Assembly: GCA_016292745.1 (NCBI GenBank)
Contig: JAEDFO010000011.1
Location: 1-47,866, forward strand
DNA: 47,866 bases
Reading direction: 5' to 3'
Origin: Muribaculaceae bacterium
GTDB taxonomy: Bacteria > Bacteroidota > Bacteroidia > Bacteroidales > Muribaculaceae
Under the pieces are notes generated by a model. The model did no database searches. It saw only the letters and a list, made by a program, of their open reading frames with translations, and was not told the origin of the DNA. Shown here one piece after another: positions 18,235-27,656 of the stretch (position 1 is the first letter of the stretch; every line of letters starts with the position of its first letter). The position numbers were made by a program, and so were the translations under genes.

Positions 18235-18260
18235 AATTTCCTGATATAAAAAGATTTAGA

Positions 18261-21200
18261 TTAGAAAGTAGCAACAAGACCGAACGAAACGGTGATAGGA
18301 CGTGGATACACGCTGTTGTCGATACCCGATTCCACTTCCGGGTCGAGGCCGTTGTATTTTGTGAAAACGAACGGGTTCTGCACGGCGCCGTATAGGCGGA
18401 GACGGAGCTGGTCGTTGAGCAGGTTGTTCCAAGTGTAACCGAGGGTGATGTTGTCGCAGCGAACAAAGCTTGCGTTACGCAGCCAGTAGTCGCTCATGTA
18501 GTTGTTGTGCGAGCCACCGCCCTGGAAGTAGAAGTTGTTACGGATGAGGTTGGTAAGGTTAGTGTTCTTGTAGGTGTCGCTCAGAGTAGTGTGAGTAGAG
18601 AGCGCATCGTTGTACACGTAGTTACCGATGTTAGCACGGAGGTTGAAACCGAAGTCCCAGTTCTTCCAGTTGAAAGTGGTTCCGAAAGTCATGGTAATCT
18701 TCGGGTCTTTGCTGTGACGAATCACCTTATCGCCTTCGTTGATTTCGCCGTTACCGTCCTGGTCGACGAATTCTCCTTCGATAGGCAGACCGTTTTCATC
18801 GTAAACCTGTTCGTAGAGCAGATAAGAGAAAGCGGGATAACCCACCTTGTGAGCTTGAACGGTGTTACCGGTACCGCCCGAGATACCACCCACGTTGATA
18901 ACTGCGGCGTTGTCGTTGAGTTCGGTGATACGGTTGCGGTTCCATGCGATGTTGTAGTTAACAGTCCAAGTGAAGTCCTTTGTTACTACCGGGCGAGCGT
19001 TGATAGAGAATTCGATACCTTGGTTTTCGAGCGAACCGATGTTCTTGTTGAGCATGTTCACAGTCGACGAACCAACGGCGATTGGCACGTAGCTCAAGAG
19101 GTCTTTTGTCTTGCGGAAGTAGTAGTCGAGGCTTGCAGTGATGCGGTTGTTGAGGAAACCGAAGTCGAAACCAGCGTTCCAGGTTGTAGTTTCCTCCCAT
19201 TTGAGGTCGGGGTTATAACCCAAGAGGTAGAGAGTCTGAGCATACACGATGTTGCCGTTGTTGTCGACAACAGGATAGTATGAACCGGCCTGAGAGTACT
19301 GATAGAGAGGCAGATAGTTGCAAGTGCTGCCGATGTCCTGCTGACCGGTGATACCCCATCCGAGACGGAGCTTCCATTCGTTCATCCAGCTGCGGGCGCT
19401 TTCCATGAATGCTTCTTCGCTGATTTTCCAACCGAGGGCAACCGAAGGGAATGCACCCCAGCGGTTATCGGGGCTGAAGCGCGATGTAGCATCGCCACGC
19501 ATGGTGAAAGTGAGGAGGTATCGGTTGAGGAGCGAGTAGTTCAAACGGCCGAAGAACGAGATGAGCTGAAGATGGTTACGCCAGTGGTAGTTGCCTTCCG
19601 GGTCCATCTGGTCTTTCTTGTAAGGAGTGCCGATAGCGCTTTCCGAGCCGTCCTTGTAAGTGAGGAGGTATCCGTTGTCGGTAGCCACCGGGAGGTTGAA
19701 CTGACGCGAGGCGTATACACCGCGGTCGTTGTTGTCGCCATAGTTCCAGCCGTTGGCCGAGAAACGCTGCCAAGAATAACCGGCAGTTACATCGAAGTTA
19801 GAGCGGATTGCTTCAACTTCCTTCTTGTAGTTAACGTAGAAGTCGAGCAGGGTGTTGCTCTTGAACTGATATATGTAGTTGTCGGTTGCGGCGCCGTTGG
19901 CGTTCTTGTTCCACTGACGCCAAGCGCTTGGCGAGTTGGCGGCCACTTTATAGTGTTCGTCGGTTTTGCTCACGTCGTAACCGAGGTTGAGGTTGAGGTG
20001 CAGGTCGGGGAGGAAGTGCACGGCATAGTCGAGCTGGAGGTTACCGTTGCTGCGGTAAACGTTAGCCACGTTGTCGATTTCCTGGAGGAGCGAAACGGGG
20101 TTAACGGTGCTGTTTTCGTTGATAACCGAGCCGCTCATCCAAGTTGTGTATCCGTTGAAGAGGCTACCGCTGATGCTCGAGCCGCTTGCGAGGGCATAGT
20201 TAGTGTAAACCGGCTTTGTAGGGTCGAAAGCGATAGCAGCACCCACAGCGCCGGTGTCGGCGAAGCGGTTGCGGATGTAGTAGCCCTTCACGTTGGCGTT
20301 CACGCTGAGGTGATTGTCGAAGAACTTAGGAGTGAGGTTGATGCTCACAGTGGTACGGTCCATTGTCGAAGTGTCGAGGATACCGTTGTTGTCGGTGTAA
20401 GTGGCCGAAATTCGGTAAGGGAGCCAACCGAGAGTACCGCCGACGCTCAGGTTGTAGTCGCTCGAAACAGTAGTGCTGAGCACTTTGCTCTGCCAGTTGT
20501 TCATGTCGGTACCGAGAGCTTTGGCAGCCTGGCTGTCCTCGCCATGGTAGTTGCGGATGAGTTCGGCAAATTCGCCGGCGTGGAGCACGCCCCAAGTGTT
20601 GCGGGCAGTGTTCACATACATGTTAGCCGAGAAGTTAACTTGCGGACGACCGGCTTTACCTTTCTTGGTGGTAACGATGATAACGCCGTTCGAAGCGCGC
20701 GAACCGTAGATTGCGGTAGCCGAGGCATCCTTGAGGATTGTCATCGACTCAACGTTGTCAGGAGCAATCATAGAGAGGGCGTTGCCCATACCCTGAACAC
20801 CGCCATTGTCCAACGGCACACCGTCGACAACGATAAGAGGGTCGTTCTTGGCGTTGAGCGAAGAACCACCACGAATACGTATAGTACCCCTGCCTTCAGG
20901 ACCGGCCTCGGTGGTTACAACCACACCAGGAGTCTGGCCAACGAGCATGTCCTGAACCGATGTTGCCAAACCGGCCTCAATTTCGTTAGGCTTAACGGTG
21001 GCAACCGAACCGGTGGCGTCGTCCTTCTTCACAGTACCGTAACCGATGGCTACGACTTCGTTAAGAAGCACACCGCTTTCCTTTAATTCGATAGTGATGT
21101 TAGTTCTACCGGCAACGGCAACGCTCTGAGGCTCATAGCCCACATACGATACGGTAAGCGTAGCATTCGGGTCGACACTGATAGTGAACGAACCGTCGAA

Positions 21201-21386
21201 GTCGGTAGCAGTACCTGTAGTAGTCCCGGCAGGAATCACGCTTGCGCCGATAAGCGGCTCACCCGTGGTGTCGACAACTGTACCTTGTACAGTGATTTTC
21301 TGCGCGAGAACAGGAAGAGCAACGAACAGCGAAAGAATCGCCGACAGAAGCACCTTCCGATTCATCTGTAAACAAATGTTCTTCAT
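18261..21386 (-). CDS. susC: SusC/RagA-family TonB-dependent outer-membrane transporter
   Basis: 1041 residues from ATG 21386 (MKNICLQMNRK...); an in-frame ATG at 21365 (MNRKVLLSAILSLF) gives an equally good signal peptide. Order of domains: signal peptide to ~29, a carboxypeptidase-regulatory-like domain (VQGTVVDTTGEPLIGASVIP, then FDGSFTISV), the TonB-box and plug region (VVAIGYGTVKKDDATGSVAT, IRGGSSLNAKNDPLIVVDGV), and a ~22-strand barrel ending PRPITVSFGLVATF. It imports oligosaccharides bound by SusD using TonB energy. It heads the susC-susD-susE-susF operon and is transcribed away from the GH97 gene. A strong -7 box lies 344 nt upstream. Confidence 0.95.
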   Translation of the reverse strand: MKNICLQMNRKVLLSAILSLFVALPVLAQKITVQGTVVDTTGEPLIGASVIPAGTTTGTATDFDGSFTISVDPNATLTVSYVGYEPQSVAVAGRTNITIELKESGVLLNEVVAIGYGTVKKDDATGSVATVKPNEIEAGLATSVQDMLVGQTPGVVVTTEAGPEGRGTIRIRGGSSLNAKNDPLIVVDGVPLDNGGVQGMGNALSMIAPDNVESMTILKDASATAIYGSRASNGVIIVTTKKGKAGRPQVNFSANMYVNTARNTWGVLHAGEFAELIRNYHGEDSQAAKALGTDMNNWQSKVLSTTVSSDYNLSVGGTLGWLPYRISATYTDNNGILDTSTMDRTTVSINLTPKFFDNHLSVNANVKGYYIRNRFADTGAVGAAIAFDPTKPVYTNYALASGSSISGSLFNGYTTWMSGSVINENSTVNPVSLLQEIDNVANVYRSNGNLQLDYAVHFLPDLHLNLNLGYDVSKTDEHYKVAANSPSAWRQWNKNANGAATDNYIYQFKSNTLLDFYVNYKKEVEAIRSNFDVTAGYSWQRFSANGWNYGDNNDRGVYASRQFNLPVATDNGYLLTYKDGSESAIGTPYKKDQMDPEGNYHWRNHLQLISFFGRLNYSLLNRYLLTFTMRGDATSRFSPDNRWGAFPSVALGWKISEEAFMESARSWMNEWKLRLGWGITGQQDIGSTCNYLPLYQYSQAGSYYPVVDNNGNIVYAQTLYLLGYNPDLKWEETTTWNAGFDFGFLNNRITASLDYYFRKTKDLLSYVPIAVGSSTVNMLNKNIGSLENQGIEFSINARPVVTKDFTWTVNYNIAWNRNRITELNDNAAVINVGGISGGTGNTVQAHKVGYPAFSYLLYEQVYDENGLPIEGEFVDQDGNGEINEGDKVIRHSKDPKITMTFGTTFNWKNWDFGFNLRANIGNYVYNDALSTHTTLSDTYKNTNLTNLIRNNFYFQGGGSHNNYMSDYWLRNASFVRCDNITLGYTWNNLLNDQLRLRLYGAVQNPFVFTKYNGLDPEVESGIDNSVYPRPITVSFGLVATF

Positions 21387-22101
21387 GCAAAAATGCTTTT
21401 TTTAGTTTTACATTAGGTTTATAATTGTTTTTTCTCAAATCATAGGTAATATGCCTTGGTGATGCTGGGGTTCTATGGCAAATTGCATGGGCTAATTAAC
21501 AGAGCCAACAACGGCAGATGCCGATGCTCGCAGCCTAATGGGGCCGGTTTACGACATCATAGGTTAATCAAGGTAGCAATCTATTGGCTATAAAACTTAT
21601 TGCAACAACAAATAATATATTACTCGGTGCAAATAAAGCAAAGATTTCTGAAATTTCAGTGAAATATTGAAAGGAATGTTTCTGACGACAACAAAATTTA
21701 ACTTTCCTTAACCTTACGGGACCGCATGACAAAGATACAAAAACCCGACTCCCCCGCACAGCGAAAACCGCCGTTAGCGCCTAACGGCGCGCCACGCTGG
21801 CTGCGCCCTACGGTTGGTGTTAACCTATTGGCAAGAGCTGTCGATAATTTCTGTGTTCGTGTCTATCATCACCAACCCAAAGCTCAATAACTGTTATTTT
21901 GGGGGGATTTGCTATGGTTTTGTGCATTTTTGTAGTATCTTAGCCATCAAATTATTGGCGGGCGCGTTGGGGCTTGCCTCGATTTGCACCAAAGGCAATT
22001 ATTAACTCAAAAATATACCTATTTATATATGTATGTGGCGGCTTATGGCTACCTGCCCCAACCAAAATAGTTGACCTACCTAACCATCACAAAGAAAAGA
22101 A
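21387..22101. other. 715-base divergent regulatory region between susC and GH97
   Basis: No gene seen. For susC the only full TAnnTTTG on the minus strand is at 21730-21737, leaving a ~340-nt untranslated leader. Beyond it lie a 12-nt fragment of the dispersed repeat core (GCGAAAACCGCC, 21761-21772) and a hairpin (8-bp stem, 21770-21788). Toward GH97, TATCTTAG at 21936-21943 is a 7/8 match to the -7 box on the plus strand. No operator could be identified. Confidence 0.5.
21730..21737 (-). promoter_or_regulatory. -7 box of the susCDEF operon
   Basis: Minus strand TATCTTTG within TTTTTGTATCTTTGTCATG, a full consensus match. No TTTG at the ideal -33 spacing, which fits an activator-dependent promoter. 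It implies an unusually long leader to the susC ATG at 21386. Confidence 0.5.
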
Positions 22102-24132
22102 ATGAAAAAGTGTGTATCTATCCTGGTTTTCGCTGCAATGCTGCTGACTGGCGTTGCGAGCGCCACGGCAAAAGTGTATGAGCTGAGGTCGCCCGACCAG
22201 CGGCTGCAGTGCACCATCGAATTGGGCGACAGCATCAGCTATAGCCTGAGCGACGGCGCAGTAAAGATTGTAGAGCAGTGCCGAGCTGCCATGGAATGGG
22301 CCGACGGGGCCACCTGGGGCGGCAAGGGCGAGCGCTATGGCGTGAGCCGCCGCAGCGGAACCGATGAATACTCCACACATCTGTATAAATACAGCCACGC
22401 GAGCCACCGCTACAATGAACTGACGGTGAATGGCCGCAAAGGAGGCTTCCGCGTGACGTTCCGGCTTTACAACGACGGCCTGGCCTACCGCTTCGGCGGC
22501 AAGGTGGAAGTGGGGCGCACTCTTCGCCATGAGGAGGCCAGGTTCCGTCTGCCCGACGATGCGCCGGTGTGGGTGGGATATATCCAGCGGCGCGGGGGCA
22601 AAGCCAATCCCACCGTCGAGGAGCAGTACTACACCGACCAGCAGAGCCTGTACACTCATTGCCGCGTGAGCGAGATGCTCACCGACAATCTGGTGCTCAC
22701 TCCGCTCGTGGCAGAGCTTGCCGAAGGGCGGCGCCTGTGCATTACCGAGAGCGATGTGGCCGACTATCCCGGCATGTTCGGCCTTGCCACCGGGCGCAAG
22801 GGAGAGATTGTGGGTCACCACACCCCATATCCCAGCAAGATTGAAGTGGGCGGCAAAAACGACCTCGAGGACCGCGCCATGGAGTTTCACGACTATATCT
22901 ACCGCTGCGACGACACCCCCTATAACCTGCTGAAGCGCGGCGAGCGCGACTTTCCGTGGCGCGCGCTGATAGTGGCACGCAACGACGGCGAGCTGGTGTC
23001 GACCGACATGGTGTATCGCCTTGCCGGAGCCTCGGCAATCGGCAATGACAGCTGGATAAAGCCCGGCATGGCATCGTGGGAATGGTGGAGCAACTGCGAC
23101 CTGCGCGGCGTTGACTTCAACGCCGGGGTTAACACCGCCACCTATCTGCACTTCATCGACTTCTCGGCCCGCCGCGGCATTCCATACCTGGTTATCGACG
23201 CCGGATGGACCGAGCGCGGCAGCCGCGACCTGCGCCGTGTGGTGCCCGAGGTGGACATCGACAAGATTATCAGCTATGCCAACAGCAAAGGTGTGGGCAT
23301 AATACTCTGGGCCGGATATGGCGCCATTGCCGACAATGTGGACCACATTATTGAACATTACGCCAAGAAAGGGGCAAAAGGCTTTAAAATCGACTATCTT
23401 AACCGCGATGACCAGCTGATAACCCGCGGCATGCACCACATTGCCGATGTGTGTGCCCGCCACCATATGTTCATCGACTATCACGGCTGCGCCAAGCCGA
23501 TGGGACTTAACCGCACCTATCCCAATGTGGTGAACTTTGAGGCCGTGTATGGCCTGGAGCAGATGAAGTGGGCCAAGCCCGACGTCGATATGGTTAGCCA
23601 CGACGTTATATTGCCCTTCATCCGCCAGGTTGCCGGCCCGATGGACTATACCCAAGGGGCCATGCGCAACGCCACTCGCAAAGAATATAATGCCAACAAC
23701 GACCATCCGATGAGCCAAGGCACCCGCTGCCGCCAGGTGGCGGAGTTTGTGGTGTTTGAATCGCCGCTCAACATGCTTTGCGACTCGCCGTCGAACTACG
23801 ACAGCGAATCGGAGACCATCGACTTCATAGCCTCGCTGCCCACCACCTGGGACGAGACCCGCACCCTCGGCGGCGAAATAGGCAAATATGTGGTGGTGGC
23901 TCGCCGTAAAGGCACAAAATGGTATGTCGGCGCCCTTACCGACTGGGAGAGCCGCAGCATCAGCGTTGAGCTCCCCCAGGAGTGCATAGGCCGCAGCATC
24001 ACCACCATGTCCGACGGCATCAATGCCGGACGAAATGCCACCGACTACCGTCAGACCCACGGCAAAGTGGAATCGGCCACCCTCACCATCAACATGGCTC
24101 CCGGCGGCGGTTTCACCGCTATTATTGATTAA
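22102..24132 (+). CDS. Glycoside hydrolase family 97, retaining-type (alpha-galactosidase-like)
   Basis: 676 residues; signal peptide MKKCVSILVFAAMLLTGVAS. GH97 features: an N-terminal beta-supersandwich (YELRSPDQRLQCTIELGD), a central TIM barrel (GMASWEWWSNCDLRG, YLVIDAGW) and a C-terminal beta domain (WYVGALTDWESR). FKIDYLNRDD places Asp431 at the barrel-strand position where retaining GH97 enzymes have their nucleophile, and Glu486 (GLEQMKW) lies 55 residues later, the spacing I recall between Asp415 and Glu470 of the B. thetaiotaomicron alpha-galactosidase BT1871. The SusB-type general-base Glu in HEAVRPTG is replaced (HGCAKPMG). So alpha-galactosidase or another retaining activity is likelier than SusB-type alpha-glucosidase. 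First gene of a plus-strand group divergent from susC. Confidence 0.85.
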   Translation: MKKCVSILVFAAMLLTGVASATAKVYELRSPDQRLQCTIELGDSISYSLSDGAVKIVEQCRAAMEWADGATWGGKGERYGVSRRSGTDEYSTHLYKYSHASHRYNELTVNGRKGGFRVTFRLYNDGLAYRFGGKVEVGRTLRHEEARFRLPDDAPVWVGYIQRRGGKANPTVEEQYYTDQQSLYTHCRVSEMLTDNLVLTPLVAELAEGRRLCITESDVADYPGMFGLATGRKGEIVGHHTPYPSKIEVGGKNDLEDRAMEFHDYIYRCDDTPYNLLKRGERDFPWRALIVARNDGELVSTDMVYRLAGASAIGNDSWIKPGMASWEWWSNCDLRGVDFNAGVNTATYLHFIDFSARRGIPYLVIDAGWTERGSRDLRRVVPEVDIDKIISYANSKGVGIILWAGYGAIADNVDHIIEHYAKKGAKGFKIDYLNRDDQLITRGMHHIADVCARHHMFIDYHGCAKPMGLNRTYPNVVNFEAVYGLEQMKWAKPDVDMVSHDVILPFIRQVAGPMDYTQGAMRNATRKEYNANNDHPMSQGTRCRQVAEFVVFESPLNMLCDSPSNYDSESETIDFIASLPTTWDETRTLGGEIGKYVVVARRKGTKWYVGALTDWESRSISVELPQECIGRSITTMSDGINAGRNATDYRQTHGKVESATLTINMAPGGGFTAIID

Positions 24133-24138
24133 TCGACA

Positions 24139-24945
24139 ATGAACGAAAACGAGCAAAAACCAGCTGAACCGACCGAAGAACGGCGGTGCCTGAACTGCGG
24201 TACCATGTGCACCGACCGCTATTGCCCGCACTGCGGGCAAAGCACATCGGTGAGGCGGCTAAACAAAGCCACCTTCACCAACCTGACCACCAGCAGCATA
24301 CTGCGGGTGAACCGCATCTTCTTCAGCACCTGCCGCGATGTGGTGTTGCGGCCATGGAAAGTGATATCGGAGTATCTGCAAGGAAAGCGGGTGCGCTACA
24401 CTTCGCCGGTGATGCTGCTGATGCTGCTGGCATTCTACTGCCTGCTGTTCACCCACTGGCTTATGCCCGGCAAGGCCGACCCACAGATAAGCATCGACAG
24501 CGAATCGCCGTTCATTGCCACATTCGTCGTCACCTTCAACTTTCTGATATCCAATCCCGGCATCACCGCGCTGGTGCTGATGGTTCCGGTGCTCGTATCG
24601 GTGAGGCTCGCCTTCCGCCGTGCCGGCAGCGGACGGTTCAACAGCGTGGAATATATGGTTGCCGGCTGCTACATGCTGTCGGCCTACTATGCCGTGAGCC
24701 TGATAGTGCTGCCGTTCGATGCCATATTCAGAAGCGTCGACCTCGACTGGGTGAAATGGCTTTACTGGGGCATAGTGAGCCTGATGGCAGCCCGGCGGGC
24801 GTTTCCCTCAAGCAAGAAGAAGCTTGCCAAGCGTATGGCGCTGCTCGGCCTATACGCCTCGGTGCTGTCGCTGCTGTATGTGATGCTGATGGTGACCATA
24901 GTGTTTCTGATTGCCTTCGTGGTGTATGTGATTCAATCAATTTGA
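24139..24945 (+). CDS. DUF3667-like zinc-ribbon membrane protein
   Basis: 268 residues. A short cytoplasmic N-terminus carries a zinc ribbon (Cys17, Cys20, Cys29, Cys32: CLNCG ... YCPHC), followed by a conserved basic segment (DVVLRPWKVISEYLQGKRVRYTSPV) and about five membrane helices. This is the layout of the DUF3667 family, common in Bacteroidota and of unknown function. It starts 6 nt after the GH97 stop, so the two are cotranscribed. No catalytic motif is visible; a role in the glycan locus is only suggested by position. Confidence 0.75.
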   Translation: MNENEQKPAEPTEERRCLNCGTMCTDRYCPHCGQSTSVRRLNKATFTNLTTSSILRVNRIFFSTCRDVVLRPWKVISEYLQGKRVRYTSPVMLLMLLAFYCLLFTHWLMPGKADPQISIDSESPFIATFVVTFNFLISNPGITALVLMVPVLVSVRLAFRRAGSGRFNSVEYMVAGCYMLSAYYAVSLIVLPFDAIFRSVDLDWVKWLYWGIVSLMAARRAFPSSKKKLAKRMALLGLYASVLSLLYVMLMVTIVFLIAFVVYVIQSI

Positions 24946-24999
24946 TGCTGAAAAGTCACATTTTCAGGCAAATGAGCCTCAGCATTGACAAAAAAACCA

Positions 25000-25007
25000 T
25001 ATATTTG
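25000..25007 (+). promoter_or_regulatory. -7 box upstream of GH2
   Basis: TATATTTG, a full TAnnTTTG match, 41 nt before the GH2 ATG. A -33 TTTG is not evident. It suggests that the GH2-AraC pair can be transcribed separately from GH97-DUF3667. Confidence 0.5.
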
Positions 25008-25048
25008 CATACACCATAGTAACTGAAACTTATAATATTAACCTTAAG

Positions 25049-27637
25049 ATGACCCAAATAACCACAATGCCACGGATGGCGGCAGCAAGCGCAATTGTTG
25101 CCCTGATTCTGGCAGCAACGACGGCCCTATCGGCCGCTACACACACCCGACGCACAATTGATGCCGACTGGCAATTCCGCCTTGAAGCCGACACCACTTT
25201 TACATCGGTGAACATTCCACACACCTACAACACCGATGCCTACCGCACCCCAAACTATTACCGCGGCAAGGCAGTGTATCGCAAACGGTTGATTGTCAAC
25301 GATATCAGCAACCAGCACCGCTACTATCTGCGCTTTGAGGCCGCAAGCAAGCAGGCCGAGGTGAGCGTTAACGGCAAGCACCTGTGCAGCCACATCGGCG
25401 GCTTCACCGCATTCAACGTCGACATCACCGAGGTGATTCGGCCGGTTAACATCATTGAGGTTGAAGTGGACAACGGCACCATGGACGTGATACCACTGTC
25501 GGCCGACTTTACCTTCTGGGGAGGCATCTACCGCAATGTATGGCTCGAAGCGGTGCCCAAAGTGCACTTCGACATGGCCGACAACGGCTCGGGCGGAGTG
25601 CTGGTGACCACCCCCGAGGTGAGCAACGAAAGAGCCACTGTGAGCGTGAAGGCTCAGATAACCAACGACGCCTCGGAGCGTCGAAACATAAAGATAACCA
25701 ACCGATTAACCGATGCCGACGGCAAATTGTGTGCCACAGCATCGGCAAAGCTGAAACTGAAGCCCGGCAGCACCGACACCGCCGCCATACGCCTGCCTCA
25801 CATAGCTGCACCGCAGCTGTGGAGCCCCGAACGCCCCTACCTCTACCGGTTGGTAACCGAAATTTCCGACGCCAAGAGCGGCGAGGTGATTGACTCGGTG
25901 GTGAACAAAGTGGGTCTGCGGTGGTACAGCTTCGACGGCCACAACGGCTTCAGCCTCAACGGCAAGCCCTACAAGCTCAACGGCGTAAACCGCCATCAGG
26001 ACCAACTGCCCGTAGGCTGGGCCGTTGACGATGAGGTGCATCGCCGCGACATAGCCTTGATAAAGGAATCGGGCGCCAACTTCCTGCGCCTGGCCCACTA
26101 TCCGCAGGACCGCGCCGTGCTCGATGCCTGCGACGAGATGGGTCTGCTGGTGTGGCAGGAGATACCGACGGTTGACTATGTGCCCGCCAACCCGAAGCAC
26201 GACGACAACTGCGAAAAGATAGTCAGCGAAATGGTGTGCCAATACCGCAACCACCCATCGATAATACTCTGGGGCTTCATGAACGAGATACTCTTGCGTG
26301 CCGTCGAGAGCGAAGACCCTGAATGGGAAGCCGCCAAGCAGCGCACCCAAGAGCTGGCCTGTCGGCTCGACAGCCGTGTGAGGGCTCTCGACCCCACACG
26401 CCCCACGGTGATGGCATTTCACCACAGCCAGCGATACAACGAGCTGGAATTCAACAAGATAGTCGATGTGGTGGGGTGGAATCTCTACATCGGCTGGTAT
26501 GGCGGCGACATGGCCAACTTTGAGCGCTTTTGCCGCGAAGAGCACGACCGCTACCCCGATGTGCCGATGATAATCAGCGAATGGGGAGCCGGCAGCGACC
26601 GCCGCATCCACTCCGATGCACCGCGCAGCGCCGACTTCAGCATCGAATACCAGCAGCAGTTTGTGGAGCATTATCTGCCCATCATCAACAAACTGCCATT
26701 CATAAGCGGCGGCAACTACTGGAACTTCATCGATTTCAACGTGGCCAGCCGCCAGGAATCGATGCAGTTTGTGAACAACAAAGGGCTGGTTGACAACAAC
26801 CGCCACCAAAAGGACGTGTTCTACTACTTCAAATCGATGTGGCGCCACGATACGGGAGTAATCCACATAGCCACCCGCGACCGCCAATACTACATTGGAG
26901 CCGTCGGGGCGCCTCAAAAGATAAAAGTATACAGCAACGCAGCAGAAGTGGAGCTGAAAATCGACGGGCAAAGTGTTGGACGCAAGGCAGTTGAGAACTG
27001 CAACGCCGTGTTCGACGTAGTGCTTCCCGAAGGCACCACAGCGGTGATCGCCGAAGGCATATACGACGGACGACGCATAGCCGATGCCACCATGGTGGAA
27101 TATCGGGCGCTTCCCCGCCTCGAACGTGGCGAGGAACTTGCCATCAACGTAGGGAGCAACTGCTCGGTCACCTCAGCCACATCGGGGCTAACGTGGCTCG
27201 CCGACCACGAGTACCAGCCCGGCAGCTGGGGCTACACAGGCGGCAACATCGCCAGCACCACCCAGACCGTGACAGGCACCGTCGACGGCCCGGTGTACCA
27301 GACATCGGTGGTTAATCCCGACGGCTACTGCATCGATGCCCCAAGAGGCACCTACGAGGTGGAGCTGCTGTTCTGCGACGCCTCGCACCAGCATAAGCCG
27401 CAGGCATATCTGCTCGACACCCGTACACCCGACAATGCCGTGACACTCAGCCGATTCGACATCAGCATATGCGGGCGCACCGTACAGAGCGCCTTTGCCC
27501 CGGCCGAAAACGGCACTTATCTACAAGCCATCCGCAACCGCTATGTGGTGGAGAACACCAACGGCAAAATTGAGGTAAAATTCAACCGGATAAACGGCAA
27601 CAGCATGCTCTCGGGCATCAAGATTCGCCGCCTGTAA
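25049..27637 (+). CDS. Glycoside hydrolase family 2 (beta-galactosidase-like) with C-terminal malectin-like domain
   Basis: 862 residues, N-terminal signal segment to about residue 30 (AAASAIVALILAATTALSAA). GH2 domains in order: sugar-binding jelly roll (VNIPHTYNTDAY, YYRGKAVYRKRL), Ig-like domain, TIM barrel (NGVNRHQDQLPVGWAVDD, NFLRLAHYPQ). The acid/base is Glu413 (GFMNEI) and the nucleophile Glu511 (IISEWGAG). Residues from about 695 (ELAINVGSN) to the end form a malectin-like carbohydrate-binding domain. GH2 enzymes remove beta-linked galactose, glucuronic acid or mannose from chain ends in the periplasm; the specificity here is open, with beta-galactosidase the default guess. Downstream, 19 nt away, is an AraC-type regulator. 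Confidence 0.9.
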   Translation: MTQITTMPRMAAASAIVALILAATTALSAATHTRRTIDADWQFRLEADTTFTSVNIPHTYNTDAYRTPNYYRGKAVYRKRLIVNDISNQHRYYLRFEAASKQAEVSVNGKHLCSHIGGFTAFNVDITEVIRPVNIIEVEVDNGTMDVIPLSADFTFWGGIYRNVWLEAVPKVHFDMADNGSGGVLVTTPEVSNERATVSVKAQITNDASERRNIKITNRLTDADGKLCATASAKLKLKPGSTDTAAIRLPHIAAPQLWSPERPYLYRLVTEISDAKSGEVIDSVVNKVGLRWYSFDGHNGFSLNGKPYKLNGVNRHQDQLPVGWAVDDEVHRRDIALIKESGANFLRLAHYPQDRAVLDACDEMGLLVWQEIPTVDYVPANPKHDDNCEKIVSEMVCQYRNHPSIILWGFMNEILLRAVESEDPEWEAAKQRTQELACRLDSRVRALDPTRPTVMAFHHSQRYNELEFNKIVDVVGWNLYIGWYGGDMANFERFCREEHDRYPDVPMIISEWGAGSDRRIHSDAPRSADFSIEYQQQFVEHYLPIINKLPFISGGNYWNFIDFNVASRQESMQFVNNKGLVDNNRHQKDVFYYFKSMWRHDTGVIHIATRDRQYYIGAVGAPQKIKVYSNAAEVELKIDGQSVGRKAVENCNAVFDVVLPEGTTAVIAEGIYDGRRIADATMVEYRALPRLERGEELAINVGSNCSVTSATSGLTWLADHEYQPGSWGYTGGNIASTTQTVTGTVDGPVYQTSVVNPDGYCIDAPRGTYEVELLFCDASHQHKPQAYLLDTRTPDNAVTLSRFDISICGRTVQSAFAPAENGTYLQAIRNRYVVENTNGKIEVKFNRINGNSMLSGIKIRRL

Positions 27638-27656
27638 CACATTGATTCGAAACATC

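Noticed and set aside
19572..21086. 504-codon plus-strand open frame opposite susC
   Set aside because: Val/Glu-rich shadow of the SusC coding strand with no recognisable motif or promoter.
22102..24132. Calling the GH97 gene susB
   Set aside because: The catalytic residues fit the retaining subgroup rather than SusB.
22087..24240. 717-codon open frame on the minus strand opposite the GH97 gene
   Set aside because: It is antisense to a gene with intact GH97 motifs; its His/Gly/Ala-rich translation has no domain and reflects GC-rich third positions.
25706..26971. 421-codon minus-strand open frame opposite GH2
   Set aside because: Shadow frame; the GH2 catalytic motifs are on the other strand.
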